64,000 nucleotides of DNA from Gordonia hankookensis (GTDB lineage Bacteria; Actinomycetota; Actinomycetes; Mycobacteriales; Mycobacteriaceae), in NCBI RefSeq assembly GCF_014673215.1, contig NZ_JACWMS010000005.1, positions 248,001 to 312,000 on the forward strand. The letters are read 5' to 3'. Numbering within the stretch: position 1 is the first letter of the stretch; each line of letters starts with the position of its first letter. Below are positions 25,787 through 35,168 of this stretch, in pieces. The translations under genes were made by a program, and so were the position numbers. The notes beneath the pieces were generated by a model. That model did not search any database and had not been told where the DNA came from. It saw only the letters and a list, made by a program, of their open reading frames with translations.

Positions 25787-26758
25787 CTACCCGTCCGGAC
25801 CGGGAGCCGGGACAACCGAACTCATCTGCCGCCAGGCACGGGGCGACAGGCCGTACATCATCCGAAATCGTCGGCTGAAGTGCGAATCGTTGGTGAAGCC
25901 CCAGCGGTGCGCGATCGCCGACACCGTGGTCGATCGTGATTCGGGTCTGGCCAGGTCCTCGCGTGCCCGCGCGAGGCGCTCGGCGATGATCCACTGTTCG
26001 AGGCTGAATTCCGCAGAGGCGCACAACTTGAAGAGGTGTCGTGGCGAGATCCCGTGTGCGGCCGCGATGGATTGCGGGCAGAGCTGTGGATCGGCGAGAT
26101 GCCGTTTGACATAGGACCTGATGCGAGGCAGGAGCATCTCGGCCATCGCTCCCCGTGCATAGTCGATGTCGTAGGCGGACGCGATCAGGGTCCGGACGAG
26201 CTCGATACTCGCCTCCCCCAGCGATCGGGCCGCCACGCTCGAGGTCAATGCCTCGGCCTGCACCGTCAGCTGCGAGATGTGGTTGACCATCATCGCCGCC
26301 ACGGGACTGGCGTGCAATCGGAGGGCCGCCGATTTCACCACCTCGTACGGCAATCCGACGGCGTCGATCGGGACATGGAGGCATCGGGAAGCGCCGACCC
26401 CGCTGAGTCGATAGTCGTACGGGGAGTTGAGGTCCATCAGCATCAACTCGTTGGGGCGCATCGAGCGTTGGGTCCCGTATTGCTCCTGCTTCCCGACACA
26501 GCCTTCGTGAATCGCGATCGCCAGCATCTCGCCCGGACCGGAGTCGATCTGCTTCTGGGTGCGGATGAGTCGGAATCCGGTCATCTCGGCGCGAAAGATG
26601 CTGGCGTCCCCGTACGTCCAGACGTCCATGTGAGACCGCACCCCGATCGCGTTTTCCAGCCGGACGGTCGAGGGCACAGATTGTTCCTGCATGGCCACGC
26701 AGGTCGCTTCCACGCGATCGGCCGGGGCAAGCCCCTCTGTGCTGAACACAACTGTCAT
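25787..26758 (-). CDS. AraC family regulator, second of three tandem paralogues
   Basis: A 323-residue AraC regulator. The N-terminal ligand domain (MTVVFSTEGLAPADRVEATC; YGDASIFRAEMTGFRLIRT; LMLMDLNSPYDYRLSGVGAS) is followed by the AraC HTH pair: HGISPRHLFKLCASAEFSL and IAHRWGFTNDSHFSRRFRMM ending YGLSPRAWRQM. ATG 26758 is chosen because it matches the N-terminus of the neighbouring copies (VVFSTEGL against VVFDTADI). Spacings to the flanking copies are 14 and 23 bp, so the three probably form one transcript that arose by duplication. Target unknown. Confidence 0.9.
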   Translation of the reverse strand: MTVVFSTEGLAPADRVEATCVAMQEQSVPSTVRLENAIGVRSHMDVWTYGDASIFRAEMTGFRLIRTQKQIDSGPGEMLAIAIHEGCVGKQEQYGTQRSMRPNELMLMDLNSPYDYRLSGVGASRCLHVPIDAVGLPYEVVKSAALRLHASPVAAMMVNHISQLTVQAEALTSSVAARSLGEASIELVRTLIASAYDIDYARGAMAEMLLPRIRSYVKRHLADPQLCPQSIAAAHGISPRHLFKLCASAEFSLEQWIIAERLARAREDLARPESRSTTVSAIAHRWGFTNDSHFSRRFRMMYGLSPRAWRQMSSVVPAPGPDG

Positions 26759-26781
26759 GGCTGCCCCGAATCGTTTCCTGA

Positions 26782-27732
26782 TCAGTCGTCCGCGCCGCGC
26801 CGGTCGGCCGTGACCTGTAACCATTCCTGCGGCGAGAGCCCGTATGCGGCGGAGAACTCTTCGGCGAAATGTGCCCGATCCGCGAACCCCAGCGATCGGG
26901 ACTGGTCGGCACGCATCTGACATCCTTGCCGGGCGATGACGTGCCGGGCCAGCCGGAGGCGCTCGGCCAGCATCCATCGGTCGAGGTCGAACTGCTCGGA
27001 GGTGGCGAGTTGCCGTAACTCGGTGACCGACACCCCCAGATTATCCGCGATCATGCCGGCCGACAGGCCGGGATCAGTCAGATGACTGCGGACGAAATCC
27101 GCGACCATCGTCATCAAGGCATCCGATCGAATCTGATCCGCGGGATCGCGCACGGTCGCGAACAATCCGTGGACCAGAGCCGAACCTGCCGCTCCCACCA
27201 GCCCTCGTGTCCGCCGATCCGCCGGGGAATCGGTATCACAGAGCTCCCAGATGTGCCGCGCGACGATTCCGTGCAGAGGACTCGCCCGGATACGTCTTAT
27301 CAGTTCTGGGAGCTCACCGGGATGGACTCCGGCATCCTGCATCGGTACCCGGATGCTGCGCGCGGCCCCGGTGCCGTCCCAGCCTGCGACATATGGGGCG
27401 TCGAGATCGACCACCATCAGGTCGCCCGGACGAAAACTCTCCTCGGCGCCGTGTTGTTCGAGATGTCCGACACCCGTCTCCTGTACCGCGATCGCGAGTG
27501 TGGCCGTCGGTCCTCGCCGAATATGCGTCGACGTCCGCGACAAGCGATGGCCGGTTGTTCGTGCGCGGAACACACTCACGGTGCCGTACCGCCACAGCTC
27601 CATCACCGCTGTGATGTCGTCGCAGGGGTCGAAGGTGACGCGGGCCGGAAATGACTGCAGTTGGAATTGCGCGATCGTGGCATCCATCCGCTCGGCGGGA
27701 ACGATGTCGGCGGTATCGAAGACGACGACCAT
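26782..27732 (-). CDS. AraC family regulator, first of three tandem paralogues
   Basis: A 316-residue AraC regulator with the same plan as its two downstream neighbours: MVVVFDTADIVPAERMDATI, YGTVSVFRARTTGHRLSRT, LMVVDLDAPYVAGWDGTGAA, then HTHs LGVSVTELRQLATSEQFDL and RSLGFADRAHFAEEFSAAYG ending LSPQEW. ATG 27732 is preferred to ATG 27738 because gagaggg is correctly spaced (6 nt) only for 27732. It heads the cluster; the secreted hydrolase at 27800 lies upstream on the same strand, 67 bp away, so the three regulators may share a transcript with it. Confidence 0.9.
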   Translation of the reverse strand: MVVVFDTADIVPAERMDATIAQFQLQSFPARVTFDPCDDITAVMELWRYGTVSVFRARTTGHRLSRTSTHIRRGPTATLAIAVQETGVGHLEQHGAEESFRPGDLMVVDLDAPYVAGWDGTGAARSIRVPMQDAGVHPGELPELIRRIRASPLHGIVARHIWELCDTDSPADRRTRGLVGAAGSALVHGLFATVRDPADQIRSDALMTMVADFVRSHLTDPGLSAGMIADNLGVSVTELRQLATSEQFDLDRWMLAERLRLARHVIARQGCQMRADQSRSLGFADRAHFAEEFSAAYGLSPQEWLQVTADRRGADD

Positions 27733-27799
27733 GGCCATCCCTCTCGGCTGGGCCTGCTCCGCGAGTCGTCGATCGAACCGCGGAGCAGGCTCATCGTGT

Positions 27800-28648
27800 T
27801 CACCGTTGCGAAGCGCGAGCCGCCTTGAGTACGACGGCGGCCACGGCGCCCGGACGTGACACCAGAGAGGCGTGACTCGCATCCACCTCACTGGTGCGGC
27901 CCTTGGCGGCACGGGAGGCCATGAATCGTTGCAGCGCCGGCGGGATGACACGGTCCTGCCGGGACACCAGGTACCAACTGGGGACGGTGCGCCACGACGG
28001 ATCGCCCGACGGTTCGAGGTTCGCGACGAGCGCGGCCGACTTCTGATGGGCGAACATGTCCGCGGCCGTCGCGACACTCACGTCCTGCGCGAAGATGTCG
28101 CGGAAGTAGGGCTGCGCGATGTAACCGTCGAGGTTCTTGCCACCCGGACCGGTCGGATCGTCGACGACCTTCAATTGCAGTGCAGGCGGGAGCAATCGGC
28201 TGCCCGGGAAGGTCACCGGGTTGAGCAGTCCCTGGACGAACTCGCCTCGCGCGGGCGCGAATGCGGCGATGTACACGTTGGCAACCACGTCGGGATCATG
28301 CGTGTTGGTGATGACCGCGCCACCGTAGGAGTGCCCAACCAGGACGACCGGCCCCTTGATGCCCGCGAGTTGCTTCTCGAGGAGCGCCGAATCATGGGCG
28401 GGCCCACGCAGCGGATTGTCGAAGGTCTGGACGGGGTAGCCCTGACCCCTCAGCGTCGCCGCGACGTCGCGCCAGCCGGTGGCATCGGCGAATGCGCCGT
28501 GCACCAGTACGATCGTCGGCTTCGGCGGGGGCGCCGCGCCCGCAGGGCCGGCCGACAGTCCGAGAATGCCGAGGACGATGATCACGGCGGCGGCGACCCT
28601 GGTGAGGAGCGCACGTTGCGACCGACCGGAAAGAACGGTGGAAGGCAT
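27800..28648 (-). CDS. Secreted alpha/beta-hydrolase
   Basis: A 282-residue exported hydrolase. The signal peptide has a basic start (MPSTVLSGRSQRALLTR) and a hydrophobic core (VAAAVIIVLGILGLSAG), with predicted cleavage around AGA near residue 38. The mature fold shows the oxyanion loop VLVHGAFADATGW, nucleophile GHSYGGAVI, an acidic residue in SRQDRVIPP and His in DASHASLVSRP. This is the short esterase/lactonase type (resembling the salicylate-esterase/hydroxynitrile-lyase-like group), with all triad positions present. ATG 28648 has aaagg upstream. It is divergent from another hydrolase at 28904 and lies upstream of three AraC genes on its own strand. Confidence 0.87.
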   Translation of the reverse strand: MPSTVLSGRSQRALLTRVAAAVIIVLGILGLSAGPAGAAPPPKPTIVLVHGAFADATGWRDVAATLRGQGYPVQTFDNPLRGPAHDSALLEKQLAGIKGPVVLVGHSYGGAVITNTHDPDVVANVYIAAFAPARGEFVQGLLNPVTFPGSRLLPPALQLKVVDDPTGPGGKNLDGYIAQPYFRDIFAQDVSVATAADMFAHQKSAALVANLEPSGDPSWRTVPSWYLVSRQDRVIPPALQRFMASRAAKGRTSEVDASHASLVSRPGAVAAVVLKAARASQR

Positions 28649-28903
28649 GACCTGAGTACCTTTCGTGATGGGCGAACCTGACTCTCCGGACCGGGACACG
28701 CCGGAGCAGTGACGCGCAGTCTCATTGTGAGTGCCGCTGCCCGAGTTCGCTTGCTGTTGCGCCGACCGATCGCCACGCGTTCCCGCAGGGCACAGAACTG
28801 TGCACGATCGGCCAGGTTGCCGGGGCGGGACGGCGATATCATGACGGTCGCGTGGCCGGCGATCGTCCAATCCCTCACTCGGCGAACATCTTCGGAGAAC
28901 ACT

Positions 28904-29746
28904 ATGACCTCATCGTCCTCTCCCGACACAGTTGTCCTGATCCACGGTCTGTGGATGACACCGCGGAGCTGGGAACACTGGGTGACCTATTACGAGAACA
29001 AGGGACTGCGGGTGCTGACCCCGGCCTATCCCGGCTTCGAGATCGAGGTCGAGGCGCTGCGGGAGAACCCGGAGGTGATCGCATCCCTCACTGTCGACGA
29101 CACGATCGACCATCTGGCTGGAGTCATCGAATCGCTACCCACGGCGCCGATCCTCATCGGACACTCGTTCGGCGGCACCATGACCCAGCTCCTGGTCGAT
29201 CGAGGGCTCGGTGCCGCTGCGGTGGTGATCGACTCCGCGCCGACCGAGGGCGTTTTCGTGAACCCGCTCTCGCAGCTCAAGTCGTTGTTCCCGTTCCTCA
29301 AGCGTCCATCCAGCCGCCACAAGGCCGCGGGTTTCACGCACGAGGAGTTCCAGTACGCGTTCACCAACACCGTGAGCGACGAAGAGTCGCGAGCGGCCTA
29401 CGACCGCTATGCGATCCCCGCCCCCGGAGCATGGGTGTGGCGATACGGGGTCTTCGCGAACCTGACGCCGCGACATCTCGAGACCGCGGTGGACTATTCG
29501 CGGGACGATCGCGCGCCGCTGCTGTTCATCGCAGGCGGGGCCGACCACATCATGCCGCCCTCGGTGAACAAGTCCAACGCCCGCCACTATCGGAAGTCGT
29601 CGGCCGTGACCGACTACCACGAGTTCCCGGGTCGCTCGCACTGGACATGCGCCGAGCCGGGATGGGAGGCGGTCGCCGACCACGCGATCGCCTGGGCGCG
29701 CTCACAACTGGGCGAGCAGACCCCGTCCTCGACGGGTCAGGCCTGA
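28904..29746 (+). CDS. Alpha/beta-hydrolase (cytoplasmic)
   Basis: A 280-residue hydrolase without a signal peptide. It shows VVLIHGLWMTPRSWEHWV (oxyanion loop), GHSFGGTMTQLL (nucleophile, Ser about 85), GGADHIMP (acid) and PGRSHWTCAEPGW (His). The insert between the nucleophile and the acid is helix-rich, like a cap domain. cggagaac precedes the ATG. It converges with the acyl-CoA dehydrogenase, overlapping by 10 bp, and is divergent from the secreted hydrolase at 27800-28648. Substrate unknown. Confidence 0.88.
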   Translation: MTSSSSPDTVVLIHGLWMTPRSWEHWVTYYENKGLRVLTPAYPGFEIEVEALRENPEVIASLTVDDTIDHLAGVIESLPTAPILIGHSFGGTMTQLLVDRGLGAAAVVIDSAPTEGVFVNPLSQLKSLFPFLKRPSSRHKAAGFTHEEFQYAFTNTVSDEESRAAYDRYAIPAPGAWVWRYGVFANLTPRHLETAVDYSRDDRAPLLFIAGGADHIMPPSVNKSNARHYRKSSAVTDYHEFPGRSHWTCAEPGWEAVADHAIAWARSQLGEQTPSSTGQA

Positions 29747-31014
29747 GTCGGACCGACCCCTTTGGGCGCGCCCGCCGACATGAAACCGAACAGGTATCCG
29801 GCGACCCGGCGCATCTGGATCTCGTCGGCGCCCTCGGTGATGCGATACCGGCGGTGATGGCGGTAGATGTGTTCGAAGGGTTCGTGACGTGAGTACCCAC
29901 GCCCACCGAAGGTCTGCATGGCCTGGTCGGCTGCATCGCAACACAACCGGTTGGCCTGGTAGTTGCACATGGAGACCTCCTGTGACGCCGCGAAGGGCCC
30001 CTCGGTGTCCATCTTCCACGCCGTTTCGCGAACCAGCGCCCGCAGCATCGCGGCACGGGTGTGCAGGTCGACGAGGGGGAACTGGATCGCCTGATTGGTG
30101 GAGAGTTTCCGGCCGAAAGGCGAGCGCTCGTTGGCGTACGCGACGGCTCGGTTGATGCAATATTGTGCGGCACCGAGACTCGAGGCCGCCTGGCGAATCC
30201 GATTCTCGTTGAAGAAATGCTGAACGATCTGCAGTCCGCGCCCCTCCTCGCCGAGGATGGCCGAGTGCGGCACCCGCACGTCCTGCAGTCTGATGTGGGC
30301 GTGGTCCGTCGGCATGTTGAAGGTCCACAGATACTCCTCGACCGTGAATCCGTCGGACGTCGGGTCCACCAGAAACGCCGTGATGCCGCGCGCGTCACCG
30401 GCATCGCCGCTCGTCCGGGCGAAGACGATGTCCCGATGGGCGGCGTGGATGCCGGTGTTCCACGTCTTCTCGCCGCTGATCAGCCACGTATCGCCGTCGC
30501 GGACCGCAGTGGTCTCCATGTGCGTGGCGTCCGAGCCGTGGTCGGGTTCGGTGATACCGAAGGCGAAGAACTTCTGTCCGGCCGCCAGGTCTTCCACCCA
30601 CTCCTCGCGTTGCCCGGGTGAGCCGTACTCCAGCATCAGCAGCAGTCCGATGTTGTTACCCACGATGCTGTGCTCGTTCTGGAGGTCGCAATGCAGGCCG
30701 AGCCCCTTGGCTGCGAGATGCTCCCGGATGACCGCCATGGCCAGGTTGGAGCCATCACGTCCGCCGAACTCCGGGGGGAACGGGTAGCGAAAATGGCCCG
30801 CGGCGTCGGCGCGCCGACGTACTTCGCCGAGGAGCGCCTCCCAGTCGGCGCTCGGGAGTCCGTCCCGGTCCCAATCCGTTCTCGAGTGCTCGCGTCGATG
30901 ATCGAAGAACCGGACGTTGTCGTCGGCCTGTTCCAAGGGCACTATCTCGTCGTCGATGAACGCATCGAGTTCGGCCAGGTAGTCGGTCAATGATTCGGGC
31001 AGCGCGAAATCCAT
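29737..31014 (-). CDS. Acyl-CoA dehydrogenase
   Basis: A 425-residue acyl-CoA dehydrogenase, a flavoprotein oxidising acyl-CoA thioesters. FAD/substrate blocks are visible: FAFGITEPDHGSDATHMET at about 138-156, LISGEKTWNTGIHAA, RSPFGRKLSTNQAIQFPL and FGGRGYSRHEPFEHIYRHHR near the C-terminus. The YRITEGADEIQMRRVAGYLF end is typical. It is downstream of a CYP136-like P450 with a 29-bp gap and probably co-transcribed. In M. tuberculosis CYP136 (Rv3059) also lies near an acyl-CoA dehydrogenase gene (fadE22), which supports a shared, unidentified lipid or terpenoid substrate. Convergent 10-bp overlap with the hydrolase at 28904-29746. Confidence 0.9.
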   Translation of the reverse strand: MDFALPESLTDYLAELDAFIDDEIVPLEQADDNVRFFDHRREHSRTDWDRDGLPSADWEALLGEVRRRADAAGHFRYPFPPEFGGRDGSNLAMAVIREHLAAKGLGLHCDLQNEHSIVGNNIGLLLMLEYGSPGQREEWVEDLAAGQKFFAFGITEPDHGSDATHMETTAVRDGDTWLISGEKTWNTGIHAAHRDIVFARTSGDAGDARGITAFLVDPTSDGFTVEEYLWTFNMPTDHAHIRLQDVRVPHSAILGEEGRGLQIVQHFFNENRIRQAASSLGAAQYCINRAVAYANERSPFGRKLSTNQAIQFPLVDLHTRAAMLRALVRETAWKMDTEGPFAASQEVSMCNYQANRLCCDAADQAMQTFGGRGYSRHEPFEHIYRHHRRYRITEGADEIQMRRVAGYLFGFMSAGAPKGVGPTQA

Positions 31015-31043
31015 GCGTGCATCCTCCGGGTGGACTGCGTGGG

Positions 31044-32549
31044 TCAGCGACTCACCCGACGTCGCATGTCGATCGGCAGGCCGTCGGCGGGCGTCGGGCC
31101 GGTGCCGTAGGTGAGGTCGAGCCGATAGTCGGCGGGAACCGACCATTCGAAACGCTGCAGCATCTGGTGCATGATCGACTTGACCTCCATCCCACCGAAG
31201 TAGAGGCCGATGCATTTGTGTGCGCCTCCGCCGAACGGCGCCCACGCGAAACGGTGCACCTTGTCCTCACGACGATCGGGTGCGAACCGGTCGGGGTCCC
31301 AGTGCGTTGGGTTCGGCCACCACTCCTCGCGCAGCATCGAGGCCCAGGGGTGGATGGCGACGAGCGTGTCCTTGGGTACGTAGTGACCGAGGATGTCGGT
31401 GTCGGCGATGGTCTTCCGGAAGAGCATGCCAACCGGCGCGTTGATTCTCAGCGTCTCCTTGAACGCGAGGTCGAGGCTCGGCAACGAATCGATGTCGTCG
31501 TAGTCGAGCGTCGACTTCCCCAACGCGAGGGATTCCTCCCGGAGCCTGTCCTGCCACTGCGGATACCGACCGAGGAAGTACGTGAGCATGGACAACGCGA
31601 TGGTGCTGGTGTCATGCGCGGCCATCATCACGAAGATCATGTGATTGACGACGTCCTCGTCGCTGAAGGTGTTACCGTCCTCGTCCTCGCTGTGGCAGAG
31701 GACGCTGAAGAGATCATCGCCGTCGCCGGCCCGCCGAGCGGCGATCTCCGATCGGAAGTAGTGCTGCAGGTCCTCGCGCCCGCGCAGGCCGCGCGCCCAG
31801 GTCCAGTCCCGTACGTCAGCACGCACGAGGGCCTGGCCGCCGCGGACGGCCGCCTCGAACGCACTCTCGAGTCGGTGCGCCTCGACCTCGGTCAGTGACG
31901 CACCGACGAAGACCTCGGTGGCGAGCGACAAGGTCAGGTCCTTGGTGCGGGAGTACATCGGGAAGGCTGTGCCGACCTGCCAGTTGGACAGCGTCTTCTC
32001 GATGTGGGGCGTCATGATGTCGAGGTAGCCGTTGAGCCGCGGACGCGTGAACGCCTGCTGCAGGATTCGGCGGTGATGCATGTGCTCGTCGAAATCCATC
32101 AACATGATGCCCCGGCGGAAGAACGGGCCGATCATGGGTTCCCAGCCGTCTTCGCTCGAGAAGGCCTTCTGCCGGTTCATCCAGGCGCATTCGATCGCCT
32201 CCGGCCCGACCAGCGTCACGATGTTCATGTTCAGCGAGCCCGACCAGGAGACGGGGCCGAACCGGTCGTACCGCGCCATGGCACTGCCGAGCGGATCGGC
32301 CAGCGCTTCCAGGGTGTTGCCCAGGAACGGCATGCCTGCGTCGCCCATCACGGGCTTCAGATCCGACCCGGCCGGCGGCTCGGCCAATGCTCTCGGTGTG
32401 CTCGGGTATGCCTTGGACAATGTGCCGAGGCCGGCCTGGAACCTCTTCTTCACGGATTGCACCGACGTCCACTCCCTCGTCTGATCGACGTCGACACGGA
32501 CGATGGGCTGCCCGTGCACTCTTGGAACGGATTCTTGCATCTGTTCCAA
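31044..32549 (-). CDS. Cytochrome P450, CYP136-like
   Basis: A 501-residue P450 strongly resembling the mycobacterial CYP136 family: LAEPPAGSDLKPVMGDAGMP, GPFFRRGIMLMDFDEHMHHR, FSDEDVVNHMIFVMMAAHDT and the heme loop FAWAPFGGGAHKCIG. The ExxR is in KETLRIN. The I-helix has AHDTST in place of AGxDT. N-terminal 66 residues before LAEPP are longer than needed, so the true start may be an internal GTG (near VQSVKKRF). CYP136 substrates are unknown. It precedes an acyl-CoA dehydrogenase by 29 bp. No ferredoxin or reductase gene lies next to it. Confidence 0.88.
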   Translation of the reverse strand: MEQMQESVPRVHGQPIVRVDVDQTREWTSVQSVKKRFQAGLGTLSKAYPSTPRALAEPPAGSDLKPVMGDAGMPFLGNTLEALADPLGSAMARYDRFGPVSWSGSLNMNIVTLVGPEAIECAWMNRQKAFSSEDGWEPMIGPFFRRGIMLMDFDEHMHHRRILQQAFTRPRLNGYLDIMTPHIEKTLSNWQVGTAFPMYSRTKDLTLSLATEVFVGASLTEVEAHRLESAFEAAVRGGQALVRADVRDWTWARGLRGREDLQHYFRSEIAARRAGDGDDLFSVLCHSEDEDGNTFSDEDVVNHMIFVMMAAHDTSTIALSMLTYFLGRYPQWQDRLREESLALGKSTLDYDDIDSLPSLDLAFKETLRINAPVGMLFRKTIADTDILGHYVPKDTLVAIHPWASMLREEWWPNPTHWDPDRFAPDRREDKVHRFAWAPFGGGAHKCIGLYFGGMEVKSIMHQMLQRFEWSVPADYRLDLTYGTGPTPADGLPIDMRRRVSR

Positions 32550-32609
32550 CCGGAGTCCAGGACCTCAGACGATCCCATGTCCCGGGAATCGCGTGTGCCG
32601 CGCGTCGGA

Positions 32610-35006
32610 TCAGGAAGGCGCTCCCACATAGTCGGCGAGATGGCGCGCGGTGAGTGTGGACCGACCGTCGACCAGGTCACGCGGTGTCCCCTCGAAGACC
32701 ACGCGGCCTCCGTCGTGACCGGCGCCCGGACCGAGGTCGATGATCCAGTCGGCATGTGCCATGACGGCCTGATGGTGCTCGATCACGATGACGGATTTTC
32801 CGGCGTCGACCAGACGGTCGAGAAGTTCCAGCAGCTGCTCGACGTCGGCGAGGTGAAGTCCGGTGGTCGGCTCGTCGAGCACATAGACGTCGCCTTTGTC
32901 GCCCATCTGTGACGCGAGCTTCAGACGCTGACGTTCTCCGCCGGACAACGTGGTGAGGGGCTGCCCGATGGTGAGGTAGCCGAGCCCCACGTCCCGCAAC
33001 CTGACCAGGATCTTGTGCGCCGCAGGTATTTTCCCGTCGCCGGAACCGAAGAACTCCTCGGCCTGGGCCACCGACATCGTGAGGACGTCACTGATGTCAC
33101 GGCCGCCGAAGGTGTACTCGAGCACTTCCGCGGAGAAGCGTTTGCCCTCGCAGACCTCACACGCGGTGGCGACACCTGCCATCATCGCGAGATCGGAGTA
33201 GATGACCCCTGCCCCCTTGCAGTTGGGGCATGCACCCTCTGAATTCGCGCTGAACAGAGCAGGTTTCACACCGTTCGCCTTGGCGAACGCTTTCCGGATC
33301 GGATCGAGCAGACCGGTGTAGGTGGCAGGGTTGCTGCGCCGGGAGCCCTTGATCGCCGCCTGATCGATCGACACGACGTCGTCGCGTTTGGCCACCGAGC
33401 CGTCGATCAGGGAACTCTTCCCCGAGCCGGCGACGCCGGTCACGACGACGAGGACGCCGAGGGGGATGTCGACATTCACGTCCCGCAGATTGTGGGTCGA
33501 CGCACCACGGATCTCCAGTGCGTCCGTGGATGTACGCACCGAGTCCTTCAGTGCGGCCCGGTCGTCGAGATGCTTGCCGGTGAGGGTGCTGCTCTTCCGG
33601 AGCTCGGCCACGGTGCCCTCGAAGACCACCTCACCTCCGTCCCGTCCGGCCCGAGGGCCGAGGTCGACGACGTGATCGGCGATGGTGATCGCCTCCGGTT
33701 TGTGTTCGACGACCAGCACCGTGTTGCCCTTGTCCCGGAGCTGTAGCAGCAGGTCGTTCATCCGGTCGATGTCATGCGGGTGAAGGCCGATCGTGGGCTC
33801 GTCGAACACATACGTGACGTCGGTGAGCGACGAACCGAGATGACGGATCAGCTTGGTGCGCTGCGCTTCCCCACCGGACAGTGTGCCTGCCGGACGCTCG
33901 AGGGACAGGTAGCCGAGCCCGATGTCGACGAACGAGTCGAGGGTCTCCCCCAGACTTGTCAGCAACGGTCCCACCGATGGCTCGTCGAGGTCGCGAACCC
34001 AGTCGGCGAGGTCGCTGATCTGCATCGCGCAGAGGTCGGCGATGTTCTTGCCCTTGATCTTCGACGAGCGTGCGCTCTCTGCGAGGCGTGTTCCGTCGCA
34101 GTCGGGACAGGTCGTGAACGTGATCGCGCGATCGACGAAGGCCCGGATGTGGGGCTGCATCGCCTCACGATCCTTGGACAGGAAGGATTTCTGGATCTGC
34201 GGGATCAGTCCGAGGTAGGTCAGGTTGATCCCCTCGACCTTGATCTTCGTCGACTCCTTGTAGAGCAGGTCATTGAGTTCGCGCTTGGTGAACTTCTTGA
34301 TCGGCTTGTCCGGATCGAACCATCCGCAGCCCCGGTAGATTCGGCCGTACCAGCCCTCCATGCTGTAGCCGGGGATGGTGAGGGCTCCCTCGTTGAGCGA
34401 CTTGGATTCGTCGTAGAGCGCCGTCAGATCGAAGTCCGAAACCGCACCGCGGCCCTCGCATCTCGGGCACATGCCGCCGGTGATCGAGAAGCTGCGGCGC
34501 TCCTTCACCGTGCGACCGGCCTTCTCGATGCTCACCGCGCCCGCACCGCTGATGGACGCCACGTTGAACGAGAATGCCTGCGGCGAACCGATGTAGGGCT
34601 TGCCGAGCCGGCTGAACAGAATGCGCAACATCGCGTTGGCGTCGGTGGCGGTACCGACCGTCGAGCGCGGATTGGCGCCCATCCGCTCCTGATCGACGAT
34701 GATCGCCGTCGTCAGTCCCTCGAGGACGTCGACGTCGGGGCGGCCGAGGTTCGGCATGAAGCCCTGCACGAATGCGCTGTAGGTCTCGTTGATCATCCGC
34801 TGCGACTCGGCGGCGATCGTGCTGAACACCAACGAGCTCTTTCCCGAGCCGGACACCCCGGTGAACACGGTCAGCCTGCGCTTGGGGATGTCGAGACTGA
34901 CATCTTTGAGGTTGTTCTCACGCGCCCCGTGAACCCGGATCAGGTCGTGGGTGTCGGCGAGGTGTTCAGCAGGCGACCTGTTCTTCGCCTTCGTGGCCGT
35001 GCTCAT
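32610..35006 (-). CDS. UvrA2-like/DrrC-type ABC ATPase (UvrA paralogue)
   Basis: A 798-residue UvrA paralogue with two ABC ATPase units. Walker A motifs [10 protein letters not shown] (about 53) and GVAGSGKSSL (about 535), signatures LSGGEAQRTKL and LSGGERQRLKL, Walker B VFDEPTIGLH and VLDEPTTGLH. CxxC pairs typical of UvrA zinc modules are present (CPRCEGRG, CPDCDGTR, CPNCKGAG, CEVCEGKR). It is about 150 residues shorter than standard UvrA, which fits the class lacking the UvrB-binding domain; some members (DrrC) give resistance to DNA-intercalating drugs. ATG 35006 follows atggaggc. Function here (DNA protection versus drug resistance) is not shown. Confidence 0.9.
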   Translation of the reverse strand: MSTATKAKNRSPAEHLADTHDLIRVHGARENNLKDVSLDIPKRRLTVFTGVSGSGKSSLVFSTIAAESQRMINETYSAFVQGFMPNLGRPDVDVLEGLTTAIIVDQERMGANPRSTVGTATDANAMLRILFSRLGKPYIGSPQAFSFNVASISGAGAVSIEKAGRTVKERRSFSITGGMCPRCEGRGAVSDFDLTALYDESKSLNEGALTIPGYSMEGWYGRIYRGCGWFDPDKPIKKFTKRELNDLLYKESTKIKVEGINLTYLGLIPQIQKSFLSKDREAMQPHIRAFVDRAITFTTCPDCDGTRLAESARSSKIKGKNIADLCAMQISDLADWVRDLDEPSVGPLLTSLGETLDSFVDIGLGYLSLERPAGTLSGGEAQRTKLIRHLGSSLTDVTYVFDEPTIGLHPHDIDRMNDLLLQLRDKGNTVLVVEHKPEAITIADHVVDLGPRAGRDGGEVVFEGTVAELRKSSTLTGKHLDDRAALKDSVRTSTDALEIRGASTHNLRDVNVDIPLGVLVVVTGVAGSGKSSLIDGSVAKRDDVVSIDQAAIKGSRRSNPATYTGLLDPIRKAFAKANGVKPALFSANSEGACPNCKGAGVIYSDLAMMAGVATACEVCEGKRFSAEVLEYTFGGRDISDVLTMSVAQAEEFFGSGDGKIPAAHKILVRLRDVGLGYLTIGQPLTTLSGGERQRLKLASQMGDKGDVYVLDEPTTGLHLADVEQLLELLDRLVDAGKSVIVIEHHQAVMAHADWIIDLGPGAGHDGGRVVFEGTPRDLVDGRSTLTARHLADYVGAPS

Positions 35007-35168
35007 CGTGCCTCCATCTGGTCGCTGCGGTCTGGGCATCTGCCGAAGACGGGTTCGGCGTCGATCCAACCATGCCGGAGCGCTTTGTCGGGTATGTCGG
35101 GACAACTGTCCTGAATTCGTCGACGGTCAGGCGTCCCTCGCGGAATCTGCACATCGGGTCACCGCTGA

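Noticed and set aside
24816-26912. A 698-codon open frame spanning two AraC genes
   Set aside because: Only its last 318 codons (from 25772) make an AraC protein; the first part reads antisense-like Arg/Pro-rich text across the second AraC gene, which has the better start and motifs in another frame.
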